Positions 49,861-59,062 of a stretch of 64,000 nucleotides of DNA are shown piece by piece. Below the pieces are notes generated by a model that saw only the letters and a program-made list of their open reading frames with translations, searched no databases and was not told where the DNA came from. The stretch spans positions 1 to 64,000 of the forward strand of contig NZ_JALQEM010000014.1 of assembly GCF_023630705.1 (NCBI RefSeq), written 5' to 3'. The stretch's first letter is position 1, and each line of letters starts with the position of its first letter. The stretch is from Caballeronia sp. GAFFF1. GTDB taxonomy: Bacteria > Pseudomonadota > Gammaproteobacteria > Burkholderiales > Burkholderiaceae. The translations under genes were made by a program, and so were the position numbers.

Positions 49861-52246
49861 GATCTGGTCTTGATTTTGTCACTGACGTTGCGGATGCGGC
49901 CTTCGGCTTGCCGGCCTCCCGGCCCGTCACGCTGTGAAACTCGACCGGCAACGAGAAATAGAATACCGCGCCCTCGCCCAGCCGCCCTTCGGCCCACGTG
50001 CGCCCTTCGTGCCGCTCGACGATACGCCGCACGTTCGCGAGGCCGATTCCCGTGCCTTCGAACTCCTCCGCGCGATGCAGCCGCTGGAACACGCCGAAGA
50101 GCTTGCCTTCGTACTTCATGTCGAACCCGACGCCGTTGTCACGCACACCGATGATGTGCTCGTCGCCACTGCGAGTCGCGAATATCTCGATTTTCGCCGA
50201 TTCCCGCGTCCGCGTATATTTCACCGCGTTCGAGATCAGATTGTGCACGGCGAGTTGCAGGAAGGCGGCGTCGCCGGTGACGCGCGGCAGCTCGCCGATC
50301 ACCCATTCGATGTGCCGTCCGACGGTTTCCGAGTCGAACTCGCGCACGACGAATCGCACCAGTTGCCCGAGGTCGACCGGCGCGGGGCGCAGCGCGGCGC
50401 GGCCCATCTGCGAGAACGTCAGAAGATCGTCGACGAGCGTGCCCGCGAAGCGTGCCGATTCCAGCATGTTGTTGAGAAAGCGGCGGCTCTTGTCGGACAT
50501 GCGCTCGGCTTCCAGCTCGCGCAGCAGGTCTCCGTAACCGGCGATATGGCGCAGCGGCGCGCGCAGGTCGTGCGACACCGAATAGGAGAAGGCTTCGAGT
50601 TCCTTGTTCGCGCGGGCGAGTTCCGTTGCCATCTCGGCGCGCTCTTCCGCGCGGCGCAGCACGATGTTGAGCAGCGCGCCGCGCAATTCGCTCGCGACTT
50701 CGAGTTCGGCCTGGCGCCACGACACCGAATGTCCGCGCACCGTTTCGAGCCAGGGGCTGAAGCTCGTGCGCGGCGCGCTCGCGCCGTCCTCGCCGCGAAT
50801 CTTCACAGGCTCGCCGGCCCACTTGATGGTCTGCATGACCTCGGGCCGGAACCACAGCAGATAGTTCCGGAAAATCTGCGACACGGGCACGGCGAGCACG
50901 CCGCACGCGGTGTCCTGATGCGCCTGCCCCGGCGGCCACTGGCGCGCGAGCGAATCCGTCGACCAGACGCCGGACGTGTTCTCAGCGAGCCAGAGCGTCA
51001 GCGCGCGCACCGTCTCTTCGTCGGGCGTCTTGCCCATCAGCGTGATCTGGTCGTTCATCACGATGGCCGCGCCTTCGGAACGCGTAAAGCCGAGCAGATC
51101 GCCCGGCACGTCTTGCAGCCCGGCGACAAAGCTCTCGTGCTCGCTCATCGCGGCGATGAGGCGGGCCATCGTGCGGCGCAATTCGCCGAGATATTCGCCC
51201 TGCTCGCGCTCCTCCTTCGCCTCGATTTGCAGCGACAGCATGTGCCCGAGATGCTCGACCGCCACGCGCGTGCTGAACGGCACGCGGCGCGCGTCGTGAT
51301 CGTGACACGAGATGAGGCCCCACAGCTGCCCGCGCACGACGATCGACACGGACATCGACGCGTTCGTGCCCATGTTGCGCATGTATTCGAGGTGCACCGG
51401 CGAGAAGCTGCGCAGCGTGGCGTAAGTGAGATCGGCCGGGCGCCCGGTGACCGGGTTGACGGCCGGAACGAGGCGCGCGGGCACGTAGTTCACATCCGAC
51501 ACGAGGCGGATGCGGTTGCGCAGGTACAGGGCGCGCGCCTGAGTCGGAATGTCCGATGCCGGAAAGAACTGATGCAGGAAAGACGCATAGCGCGGGTCGC
51601 GGTCTTCGGCGAGCACGTGGCTGCGGCCTTCCGCGTCGAAGCTGTAGAGCATCACGCGGCCGAAACCGCAGATCGCGCGGACTTCGCGCACGGCCAGCTC
51701 CGCGAGTTCCTCGACCGTGGTGGCATTCTGCAAGTCGCGGGCGAACGTGCGCACGAGCGGATACATCGACGAGAACGCCGCTTCGCCCGGCTCGGCGGTC
51801 GCTTCCATTTCGACAATCAGCACGCCGTCATGCCGATGAACCGTGACATCGAGCCGCCCGGGCTTGTCCGTGGCGCCGACGTAGAGCGGCGAGTCCTCCA
51901 CCTGCATCGTCGATGCGGCGCGCAGGACGCGCCGCGCGGCGTCTTCGCCGACGAGCGCATCGAGCGGCTTGCCGAGCAGCGCCTCGACGCTTTCACCCGT
52001 CAGCGCCGCGATATTCTCGCTGGCTTGCGTGATGCGCAAGCCCGCCTGATCGCCGGCTTCCTCGGCCAGCACGACCAGATAACCGTGCGATTGAATGCCG
52101 CCGGGAATGTGAATCGGCTCGGCGTCGCAGTCCTTGCTCGCCACGCCCGAATCGAGCGTGCGGCGGCGCGCTTCCGCGTCCGGCGGACCGGCGACGTGGC
52201 TCGGGCCGTGGCTCGCGCCCGAATGATTCGCGGGAGGGTTGCTCAT
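49853..52246 (-). CDS. bphP: Bacteriophytochrome histidine kinase
   Basis: The 797-residue photoreceptor (start MSNPPANHSG) has the full PAS-GAF-PHY-HisKA-HATPase layout. The biliverdin-binding cysteine is Cys40, before EPIHIPGGIQSHG. The GAF domain shows FFPASDIPTQAR (about 228-238) and SPVHLEYMRNMGTNASMS (about 282-299). The PHY tongue carries the PRTSF motif (492-496). The kinase His559 is in FSYSVSHDLRAPLRH, with HATPase G boxes GVRDNGVGFDM and GTGIGLANVRR. It should cycle between red- and far-red-absorbing states and control autophosphorylation. Its ATG overlaps the bphO stop (ATGA), tying chromophore supply to apoprotein synthesis. Confidence 0.95.
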   Translation of the reverse strand: MSNPPANHSGASHGPSHVAGPPDAEARRRTLDSGVASKDCDAEPIHIPGGIQSHGYLVVLAEEAGDQAGLRITQASENIAALTGESVEALLGKPLDALVGEDAARRVLRAASTMQVEDSPLYVGATDKPGRLDVTVHRHDGVLIVEMEATAEPGEAAFSSMYPLVRTFARDLQNATTVEELAELAVREVRAICGFGRVMLYSFDAEGRSHVLAEDRDPRYASFLHQFFPASDIPTQARALYLRNRIRLVSDVNYVPARLVPAVNPVTGRPADLTYATLRSFSPVHLEYMRNMGTNASMSVSIVVRGQLWGLISCHDHDARRVPFSTRVAVEHLGHMLSLQIEAKEEREQGEYLGELRRTMARLIAAMSEHESFVAGLQDVPGDLLGFTRSEGAAIVMNDQITLMGKTPDEETVRALTLWLAENTSGVWSTDSLARQWPPGQAHQDTACGVLAVPVSQIFRNYLLWFRPEVMQTIKWAGEPVKIRGEDGASAPRTSFSPWLETVRGHSVSWRQAELEVASELRGALLNIVLRRAEERAEMATELARANKELEAFSYSVSHDLRAPLRHIAGYGDLLRELEAERMSDKSRRFLNNMLESARFAGTLVDDLLTFSQMGRAALRPAPVDLGQLVRFVVREFDSETVGRHIEWVIGELPRVTGDAAFLQLAVHNLISNAVKYTRTRESAKIEIFATRSGDEHIIGVRDNGVGFDMKYEGKLFGVFQRLHRAEEFEGTGIGLANVRRIVERHEGRTWAEGRLGEGAVFYFSLPVEFHSVTGREAGKPKAASATSVTKSRPDHA

Positions 52247-52860
52247 GCGGCGGCTCCCGTAATCGCTGGGGCGTCGAACGATTCGACGCACAGCCACGCC
52301 TGCAGACTCTCGAAGGTTCCGATGGCGGCGCTCACCGCGGCGTCGTATCCCGTTTCCGGGACGACCGATACGGCGATTTCGCGAAACGCGTTCCACATGC
52401 TGCCCGTGCGCGCGCCGTAGCCGTCGAAGTAGGCGTTGCCGACGCCCGGCGCGAGGCCCAGTTGCTCGGCCACGTGGGGCGCGATGAAGCGCCCGCCGAG
52501 CGTCGAGCCTTCCATTACATAGAGCGAGCCGAAGGCGCTGCCGAGATCGTCGATCGGCGGCAAGCTCCGCGCGTTCGCGATCATGATGGACTCGGCGGCT
52601 GCGGGGTCGCCACGGAGCGCGACCAGATCGGCGGCAAGCAGCGACGTCTTGCGGCGTTCATCGAAGAACGCATGCAGCGACGCAGGCAGGCATGCGCCGA
52701 CCGTGTCTTCCCACGGCGCAACGTAGCCGTAGAAACGTTCGAGCAGCGCGATGTATTCGTCGCGCTGCAAGCCGTCCCGCATCAGGTCGAGCGTCTGCTC
52801 CAGACGGGAATGACACGCAGCGGTTTCTTGCTTCAGGCGGGACAGAAGGTCGTGTCGCAT
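52243..52860 (-). CDS. bphO: Biliverdin-producing heme oxygenase
   Basis: The 205-residue product begins MRHDLLSRLKQETAACHSRLEQ (His17 is the probable proximal heme ligand) and contains LYVMEGSTLGGRFIAPHV, the conserved distal glycine-rich helix of BphO-type enzymes. It cleaves heme to biliverdin, iron and carbon monoxide. Biliverdin is the chromophore of the bphP product encoded by the overlapping next gene. No strong ribosome binding site precedes the ATG. A terminator-like hairpin upstream at 52956-52983 suggests that bphO starts its own transcript. Confidence 0.92.
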   Translation of the reverse strand: MRHDLLSRLKQETAACHSRLEQTLDLMRDGLQRDEYIALLERFYGYVAPWEDTVGACLPASLHAFFDERRKTSLLAADLVALRGDPAAAESIMIANARSLPPIDDLGSAFGSLYVMEGSTLGGRFIAPHVAEQLGLAPGVGNAYFDGYGARTGSMWNAFREIAVSVVPETGYDAAVSAAIGTFESLQAWLCVESFDAPAITGAAA

Positions 52861-52955
52861 GTTCGGTTGTGTGGCTTGTTGCGCCGGATATGCGGCAAAA
52901 GGCAAGCTGGCTGGAACGTCTTACCGGTTCGGGAAGCGTTGCGCGTGACGGCCGG

Positions 52956-52983
52956 TAAAAAGGGGCTGTCGCCCGTTTTTTTT
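52956..52983. terminator. Terminator between the small acidic gene and bphO
   Basis: GGGGC-TGTC-GCCC with A-rich left flank and eight T on the right can form a hairpin on either strand. It lies between the stop of the 73-residue gene and the start of bphO. Perfect arms TTACCGG (52921-52927) and CCGGTAA (52952-52958) lie next to it and could be an operator. Confidence 0.5.
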
Positions 52984-53068
52984 CGAGACAAACAACCATT
53001 CTACGCAACGCGCCCCTCCGATGTCATGGACATCGGCACTTCGGCGACGCTTCAGCCCGCTGTCCGCG

Positions 53069-53290
53069 TCATGGTTCACTGTTTCTCCGGTCGGTATCGA
53101 CGAGGCCGCGTTCGATGTCCTCATGCGCCTGCTTGCCGACATCGCGCGGGGTTTGCTCGTCTTGCGACTGCACGCTCTGATCCGTCTCGTGAGGCAGCGG
53201 GGGCTTCGCGCGCTCGTCGCTCGTCGCGTTGGCCTCGTCGTCGCGCGGCGCGTCGGGCGTGCTTTCGGGTTCGTCTTTCGCCTGCTTCAT
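53069..53290 (-). CDS. Small acidic hydrophilic protein (73 aa)
   Basis: The start at 53290 (MKQAKDEPES) has GGAGCGC six bases upstream. The product is highly charged, Asp/Glu-rich with Pro, Thr and Arg, and has no hydrophobic core, so it is probably disordered (ESTPDAPRDDEANATSDERAK). The frame continues 19 codons upstream without a better ribosome binding site. It lies 53 bases after ligD in the same direction and may be read with ku-ligD. The function is unknown. Confidence 0.55.
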   Translation of the reverse strand: MKQAKDEPESTPDAPRDDEANATSDERAKPPLPHETDQSVQSQDEQTPRDVGKQAHEDIERGLVDTDRRNSEP

Positions 53291-53343
53291 GATGCGCTCC
53301 GCTTGCGCTCCGTGTGCGCTCCGTTGCATGCCGGTTTCGTGAA

Positions 53344-56106
53344 TCACCCGCGCGAGCCGTCAATGCCCAGGCGCTTTTTCATCTGCGCCGTGAGCCGCTG
53401 GCGCGCCTTGGCATAGCCTTCCCAGGGATCGGCGGTGAGCGCGTTCATTCGCTCGCGCGCATTGCCGATATTCCACTGGTCGCCGCGCGTGGTGTCGTCG
53501 AGTTCGTCCCAACTGATCGGCATCGACGCGCCCATGCCCGGGCGCGCCCGCAGCGAGAACGCGCAGACGGTGCTGGACCCGCGATTGTTGCGCAGATAAT
53601 CGACGAAAATTTTATCCTGCCGATTCTGCATGCCCATTTTCGCCGAGAAAAATTTCGGCAGCGTCTTGGCCATGAACTGCGCGACGGCCTGCGAGAAGCC
53701 CTTCATCTCGTCCCAGCCTGCCTGCTTGGCGAGCGGCACGACCACATGGAGCCCCTTGCCGCCGCTCGTCTTGCAGAAGGACGTGAGCCCGAGCTCTTCC
53801 AGCAGGTCGCGCGTCAGCTTGGCCGCTTCCACCATGCGATCCCAGCCGACGCCCTCGCCCGGATCGAGATCGAATACCATGCGATCCGGCTTTTCGATAT
53901 TCGACGCCACCGAGTTCCACGTATGCAGTTCGATCGTGCCCATTTGCGCGGTGCCGACGAGCGCCTGCGCCGATTCCACCGTCAGAAGCGGCGGATGCCC
54001 GGGATCGACATCCGGATGTTGCGTGATGTGCGGAATCGCGAGCCGCGCGCTGTGCTTCTGAAAGAACAACTCGCCGCCGATATCGTCGGGCGCGCGCACG
54101 AGCGAAACCGGCCGGTCCTGCAAGTGCGGCAGCATCCATTCGGCAATCGACGCGTAGTACTCGACGACATCGATCTTTCTCAGGCCCGTCGACTTGTCGA
54201 TCACGCGGTCCGGATGGCTGATCTTCACGCCTTCGATTTCGGTCGCGTTCGCGCGGGACTTCGAGGCGGTTTTGGCCGCTGTCTTTTTTGCAGTCTTCGC
54301 CGCCGTCTTTCGCGCCTTGGGCGTCACTGTCTCTTCTTCCTCAGCCTCGACCTTTTCGGTCGACGCCGGCTCTTCCTTCACGATCTGCCGCGCGGGTTTA
54401 TCGTCACGCAGACTAACGAACGATGCTTGTCGCACGATGCGCTCCTTGGTCCATTCCGCGAAATTGCACTCGGCCACGAGTTCGGGCTTCACCCAATGCA
54501 CCGGCGTGCGGCTGCGTTCCTGCGGCTCCTTGTCGAACGGCATACGGTCGGTCGCGCGCTTGTCGAGCTCTTTCTTGACCGCGACGAGCGTTGAGTGATC
54601 GAAGCCGGTGCCCACGCGCCCCGCGTATTGCAGCTTGCCCTTCGCGTCGTATACGCCGAGCAGAAGCGCGCCGAACGCTCCGCGGCTGCCGGACGGCTCA
54701 GAGTAACCCGCGACGACGAACTCCTGTCGGCGCCGGCACTTGAGCTTGATCCACGAGTTGCTGCGCCCCGAGACATACGTCGAGTCGATCCGCTTGCCGA
54801 TGATCCCTTCGAGCGCCATGTCGCATGCGCTCTTGAGCAGGTCGTCGGCGCTGAAGGCGAAGTCTTCGGAATAGCGCAAGGCCGCGTCGTCGACCGGTTC
54901 GACGATCGCTTTCAGTAGGGCGCGGCGCTGCACGAGCGGCACGTTGCGCAGGTCGTAGCCGTTCAGAAACGCGAGGTCGAAGAAGTACACGACAATGCCC
55001 TGAGGCCGCCCGACATCGAAGGCGTTTTGCAGCGCCTGAAAGTCCGGCAAGCCGCGGTCGTCGAGCACGACCGCTTCGCCGTCGAGCCAGCCGCTGTCGA
55101 TATCGAGCTTTTCCAGCGCCTTCACCTGCTTCGGAAACTTGGCCGTCCAGTCGTTGCCGTTGCGCGTGAAGATGCGAATATCGCTCTTGCCCTTCGTCCG
55201 CTCGATGCGCGCGAGCACGCGATATCCATCGAACTTGATCTCGTAGGACCACTCGTCGCTCCCCGGTGCCGCATCGACGAGCGTGGCGAGTTGCGGCTTC
55301 AGGAGCGCGGGAAGCTTGGCTTTCTCGGCGCCTTCGATGGCCGGATCGTGCGACAGCGCCCGCAGCGATTCGCTGTTGCGCGTCGCGACGATATCCGGGT
55401 GCGCGTGACCGTTCGATGCGTCGCTCGGCGGGCGCGGCACCGTTCTTCGCGCCGCCGGCTTCGCCTTGCGCTCGTTGCGTTCGCGCAGGTCGCCGTTTTC
55501 GAGCCGTGCGCCCAGCGAGTCGGAAAGCACGCTGCCGGGTTTCTTCAGGAGTACGTCGTATTCCGATTCGGGCCGCGCTTCCTCGTCGCGTTCCTTGATG
55601 AGGAACCACTGTTCCTTGTCGCCGCTGCCGCGCATGTGACTGCGCACGAGCGTCCAGCCGCCGCGCAGCTTTTCGCCGTCGAGCGTGAACTTGAGCTTGC
55701 CCTTTTCGTACTCGCGGGCGGCGTCTTCGGCGGTGCCGGTCTGCGGCGCCCAGGTTCCGCGATCCCACACGATGACGCTGCCCGCGCCGTAATTGCCCTC
55801 CGGGATGTCGCCTTCGAAGGAGCCGTAGTCGATCGGGTGATCTTCGACATGCACCGCGAGCCGCTTCACCGACGGATCGAGGCTCGGCCCTTTGGGCACC
55901 GCCCACGACTTGAGCGTGCCGTCGAGTTCGAGCCGGAAGTCGTAGTGCAGCCGCCGCGCGTCGTGTTCCTGAATGACGAAGGAAAGCGCCTGCGCGGGCG
56001 CCTTCTTGCGGCGCGGCGTTTTGCGCGCGGCGGTCTTTTCGCCCGAAGGCTCGGGCGTTTGGTTGAAACGCCGCATCCGCTGATAGGTTTCGAGCTTGCC
56101 CGTCAT
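53344..56106 (-). CDS. ligD: ATP-dependent DNA ligase D (PE-LIG-POL)
   Basis: The 920-residue protein shows all three NHEJ activities. The N-terminal phosphoesterase (about 40-190) contains HDARRLHYDFRLELDG. The central ligase (about 260-570) has nucleotidyl Lys291 in YEIKFDGYR and a downstream EGIIGKRIDSTY. The C-terminal primase-polymerase (about 630-900) has DLDPGEGVGWDR with the metal-binding Asp pair and SGGKGLHVVVPL. The PE-LIG-POL order matches the Pseudomonas arrangement. A Lys/Ala-rich linker (KTAAKTAKKTAAKTASK) joins LIG and POL. It repairs double-strand breaks together with the Ku protein encoded just upstream. Confidence 0.95.
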   Translation of the reverse strand: MTGKLETYQRMRRFNQTPEPSGEKTAARKTPRRKKAPAQALSFVIQEHDARRLHYDFRLELDGTLKSWAVPKGPSLDPSVKRLAVHVEDHPIDYGSFEGDIPEGNYGAGSVIVWDRGTWAPQTGTAEDAAREYEKGKLKFTLDGEKLRGGWTLVRSHMRGSGDKEQWFLIKERDEEARPESEYDVLLKKPGSVLSDSLGARLENGDLRERNERKAKPAARRTVPRPPSDASNGHAHPDIVATRNSESLRALSHDPAIEGAEKAKLPALLKPQLATLVDAAPGSDEWSYEIKFDGYRVLARIERTKGKSDIRIFTRNGNDWTAKFPKQVKALEKLDIDSGWLDGEAVVLDDRGLPDFQALQNAFDVGRPQGIVVYFFDLAFLNGYDLRNVPLVQRRALLKAIVEPVDDAALRYSEDFAFSADDLLKSACDMALEGIIGKRIDSTYVSGRSNSWIKLKCRRRQEFVVAGYSEPSGSRGAFGALLLGVYDAKGKLQYAGRVGTGFDHSTLVAVKKELDKRATDRMPFDKEPQERSRTPVHWVKPELVAECNFAEWTKERIVRQASFVSLRDDKPARQIVKEEPASTEKVEAEEEETVTPKARKTAAKTAKKTAAKTASKSRANATEIEGVKISHPDRVIDKSTGLRKIDVVEYYASIAEWMLPHLQDRPVSLVRAPDDIGGELFFQKHSARLAIPHITQHPDVDPGHPPLLTVESAQALVGTAQMGTIELHTWNSVASNIEKPDRMVFDLDPGEGVGWDRMVEAAKLTRDLLEELGLTSFCKTSGGKGLHVVVPLAKQAGWDEMKGFSQAVAQFMAKTLPKFFSAKMGMQNRQDKIFVDYLRNNRGSSTVCAFSLRARPGMGASMPISWDELDDTTRGDQWNIGNARERMNALTADPWEGYAKARQRLTAQMKKRLGIDGSRG

Positions 56107-56150
56107 CGTCGTGGAGTCCTTCTTCGTGTCGTCCGATAGGCGCCTGACCG

Positions 56151-56178
56151 CCCCTACGCCCCCTACGCCCCCTACGCC
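56151..56178. repeat. 10-bp tandem repeat across the ku stop codon
   Basis: CCCCTACGCC-type units recur about three times in the ku-ligD spacer. The ku stop codon (complement of 56172-56174) lies inside a unit, so unit number affects the 3' end of ku only beyond its stop. Confidence 0.65.
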
Positions 56179-57089
56179 CGCTTGCGACGCGCCGTCTTAC
56201 GCGCCGGGCGCGCGGGTTCCTCGCCGGCGTCCTTGCCCGCGTCATCGCCGCCGTCGTCGGCACTCCCGGAACTGCCGCCGCGCTTCGTCGCGCCGCCTTT
56301 CTTCAGGCTGCGCTTGAGCAGTTCGGACAGGTCGAGAATGTCCGCGCTCGCCTTCGCCTCGCCGCCTTCCTCGAACTTCATCACTTCGGCGACCTTGCCT
56401 TCCTTCACCTTCTTCTCCACGAGCGCCATGATGTCGTCGCGGAAGGTGTCGTGATACTTGGTCGGGTCCCATGAGTCGCTCATGTCGTCGATCAGGCGCT
56501 TGGCCATGTCCAGCTCCTTCGCCGTGACGCCGGCCTTCTTGGTGTCTTCGTCGGGGAACGTGAACTGGCTGAAATCGCGCACTTCATCGCCCCAGCGCAG
56601 CGTGTTGAGCGCGAGCGCGGGGCCGACCGGGATCAGCGCGGCGAGATGCTGCTTGTTGTGCAGCACGACGCTCGCGATGCCGACCTTGCCGGTATCCTTC
56701 AACGCGTCGCGCAGGAGCGCATAGACCTTTTCGCCCTTGCGGTCGGGCGTGAGGTAATACGGCGTGTCGAGCGAGAGGAACGAGATCTCGGGGGCATCGA
56801 CGAACGAGAGAATATCGACCGTCTGCGTCGATTCGGGATTGGCCGCGCGAATTTCGGCGTCGGTCATCACGACGTACTTCCCCTTCTCGTACTCGAAGCC
56901 TCGCACGATGTTGTCGCGCGTGACGTCCTTGCCGGTGTTCTTGTTGATCTGCTTGTAGCCGATGGGGTCCATCGACCGTTTATCGAGCAGATTGAAGCCG
57001 ACCTTCTCCGACTGCGTGGCCGGATAGAGTTGCACAGGCACGTGAACCAGCCCGAAGCTGATCGCGCCTTTCCAGATCATGTGCGGCAT
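56172..57089 (-). CDS. ku: Ku DNA end-binding protein
   Basis: A 305-residue bacterial Ku homodimer subunit. The N terminus MIWKGAISFGLVHVPVQLYPAT and the following beta-barrel (LDKRSMDPIGYKQINKNTG, YEYEKGKYVVMTDAE) are typical. A C-terminal Lys/Arg-rich tail (ARPARKTARRKRA) should aid DNA binding and LigD recruitment. It encircles broken DNA ends and stimulates ligD, the next gene. The Gly/Ser/Asp-rich linker (about 270-290) is longer than in minimal Ku proteins. The ku-ligD pair is co-transcribed in this order. Confidence 0.95.
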   Translation of the reverse strand: MPHMIWKGAISFGLVHVPVQLYPATQSEKVGFNLLDKRSMDPIGYKQINKNTGKDVTRDNIVRGFEYEKGKYVVMTDAEIRAANPESTQTVDILSFVDAPEISFLSLDTPYYLTPDRKGEKVYALLRDALKDTGKVGIASVVLHNKQHLAALIPVGPALALNTLRWGDEVRDFSQFTFPDEDTKKAGVTAKELDMAKRLIDDMSDSWDPTKYHDTFRDDIMALVEKKVKEGKVAEVMKFEEGGEAKASADILDLSELLKRSLKKGGATKRGGSSGSADDGGDDAGKDAGEEPARPARKTARRKRA

Positions 57090-57289
57090 CGCGATTACCT
57101 CGCTGACGGAACGGTCGATGCGTTGGCGGTTGGCATGTCGGCGGCGCGATCGAGCGCGACGCTATGGGCATCGGTTCTGGTAGCAGGAAGGATGCCAACG
57201 TCGGGCAACCGCTGGGTTGTCGCGGCCGCGAGCGATAAAGACGGTTAGTTGCGTCACGGCCTGCCGCTCGGAGGAGCGGCGTGAGTGAG

Positions 57290-57844
57290 TTACTTCCGGC
57301 TCGCCGTGATGGTCAACTGAGTGCCGTCATCGAGCGTCACGGTCTTTTTCGATCCGGTCGACGTCGGCATGGTGAAACGCACGATCTGGCTGACGCGAGA
57401 ATCGACGGGACACTGCAACGCCTTGCCCGCGACCGTGACCTTGCTCGTGCCCTTCGGCGCGTACCCGCGAAAGCTCAGTTGAACGTTGGCCGAACCGTTG
57501 TCGGCCACGACGGGCGCAAAGCGGATCTGCACCTGGCGCACCGCTGCGCCCTCGGCGCTACGCGGGATCGACGAAAGCTGCGGGCACCCGTCCGGCACCG
57601 CCTGCGCGCCCTTGGGCGCGGACGCTTGCCAGGTGAAGTCGTCGCTCTCGCCTGAGCGGATCGTGCGCGTCTCCTGTTCGTTGCCGAAGGTCTTCGACGT
57701 CATCTTGACCGTGTATTTGATCGGCCCGTCGTTGGGCGCTTCGGACAAGACGCGGATGCCGGGCGTGGCGTGCGCCGTCGCAAGCACCCCGCAAGCGACC
57801 ACGGCTGCACACGCGCCGCGCACTGCGTTCGAGAGTCGATTCAT
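57290..57844 (-). CDS. Secreted hypothetical protein (184 aa)
   Basis: The start at 57844 (MNRLSNAVRGACAAVVACGVLATAHA) is preceded by AGGAG. The signal peptide is cleaved near AHAT. The mature chain is beta-rich: IRVLSEAPNDGPIKYTVKMTSKTFGNEQETRTIRSGES, VQIRFAPVVADNGSANVQLSFRGYAP, and a final VTLDDGTQLTITASRK. Two cysteines (DGCPQL and LQCPV) may form a disulfide. I do not recognise the family. The predicted location is periplasmic or extracellular. Confidence 0.72.
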   Translation of the reverse strand: MNRLSNAVRGACAAVVACGVLATAHATPGIRVLSEAPNDGPIKYTVKMTSKTFGNEQETRTIRSGESDDFTWQASAPKGAQAVPDGCPQLSSIPRSAEGAAVRQVQIRFAPVVADNGSANVQLSFRGYAPKGTSKVTVAGKALQCPVDSRVSQIVRFTMPTSTGSKKTVTLDDGTQLTITASRK

Positions 57845-57992
57845 CCGGCATCTCCTGAATAAGCGCGAGAGCAATCCGGCGCGGCGGGCGCCGGATCGGC
57901 TCAAGGCGGAGTCAGTCTAGCGCTGAGGATGCGCGGGCTTCGTCGGGGAAAACCCGAGCCTGCGCATGCCGGAAAGAATGCGCCGAAGCGTT

Positions 57993-59009
57993 TCAGAAAC
58001 CCGTCATCACCAGCTTGCCGATCGCGCGCCCTTCTTCCAGAAGGCGATGCGCTTCTCTCAGATTCGCGGCGTTGATCTTTCCGAGGTTCTTGCCGAGCGT
58101 CGTGCGGATGGTGCCTGCGTCGATCAGCCGCGCCACTTCGGACAACAGCTTGTGCTGCTCGATCATGTCGGGCGTCTGGAACATCGCGCGCGTGAACATG
58201 AACTCCCAGTGAAACGCCGCGCTTTTCGCCTTCAGCAGTTCGACCGGAAGCGGCGCTGCATTCTCGACGATCGTGCAGATGCTGCCCTGCGGCTTCACGA
58301 CTTCGGCCGCGGCCGGGAAATGCTTGTCGGTGTCGTTGAAGATCAGCACATAGTCGACTTGAGGCATGCCGGCGTCCTTCAGTTGCGCCGGAATGTCCTC
58401 GAAGTGATTGACGATGCGATCCGCGCCCAGCTCCGTCGCCCATTTCGCCGACTCGGGCCGCGACGCCGTCGCGATGACGTGAAGCTTCGCCACTTGCTTG
58501 GCGAGCTGAATACCGATCGAGCCGACGCCGCCCGCGCCGCCGATGATGAGCACGCTCTTGCCCGCGTCCCTGCCTTCGGCGGACACCTTCAGCCGGTCGA
58601 ACAGTGCTTCCCATGCAGTGAGCGTGGTGAGCGGGAGCGCGGCCGCGTGCGTGAAGTCGAGCGACTTCGGCTTCGCGCCGACGATGCGCTCGTCGATCAG
58701 ATGAAATTCGCTGTTCGCACCTTGCCGCGTGATGTCGCCGGCGTAATACACGGCATCGCCCACTTTGAAGAGCGAGACGTCCGGACCGACGGCTTCGACG
58801 ACGCCGGCCGCGTCCCAGCCGAGCACGCGCGGGCTTTCCTCGATCTTGTCCTTCGGCGCGCGCACTTTCGTGTCGACCGGATTCACCGCGATGGCCTCGA
58901 TTCTCACGAGCAGATCGCGGCCGGTCGGCGTGGGCTTATCGAGCTCGATGTCGACGAGCGATTCGGGGTTCGAAATGGGCAAGTAGCGGGTCAGACCGAT
59001 GGCCTTCAT
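57993..59009 (-). CDS. Zinc-type alcohol dehydrogenase family oxidoreductase
   Basis: A 338-residue medium-chain dehydrogenase/reductase. The start at 59009 (MKAIGLTRYLPISNPESL) has AAGGA before it. The upstream frame overlaps the LysR gene antisense. It has the GroES-like N-terminal domain with GWDAAGVVEAVGPDVSLFKVGDAVYYAG and a Rossmann motif SVLIIGGAGGVGSIGIQLAKQ (about residues 150-170). No zinc-ligand Cys cluster is seen, so it resembles quinone oxidoreductase-like members. It is divergent from a LysR-type gene that probably controls it. Confidence 0.85.
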   Translation of the reverse strand: MKAIGLTRYLPISNPESLVDIELDKPTPTGRDLLVRIEAIAVNPVDTKVRAPKDKIEESPRVLGWDAAGVVEAVGPDVSLFKVGDAVYYAGDITRQGANSEFHLIDERIVGAKPKSLDFTHAAALPLTTLTAWEALFDRLKVSAEGRDAGKSVLIIGGAGGVGSIGIQLAKQVAKLHVIATASRPESAKWATELGADRIVNHFEDIPAQLKDAGMPQVDYVLIFNDTDKHFPAAAEVVKPQGSICTIVENAAPLPVELLKAKSAAFHWEFMFTRAMFQTPDMIEQHKLLSEVARLIDAGTIRTTLGKNLGKINAANLREAHRLLEEGRAIGKLVMTGF

Positions 59010-59043
59010 GATGTGTCCTTGTTCAGGTGACTTTGGATTCTTA

Positions 59044-59062
59044 ATGCAAACGGTGACTGCAT
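59044..59062. promoter_or_regulatory. Candidate LysR operator (inverted ATGCA/TGCAT)
   Basis: ATGCA (59044-59048) and TGCAT (59058-59062) are inverted around nine bases in the 120-base divergent spacer between the dehydrogenase and LysR genes. The size suits a LysR box, but the arms are short. Confidence 0.25.

Noticed and set aside
49934-52420. An 828-residue open frame antisense to bphP.
   Set aside because: Basic, low-complexity composition, no start signal, and exactly opposite a photoreceptor with intact signature motifs.
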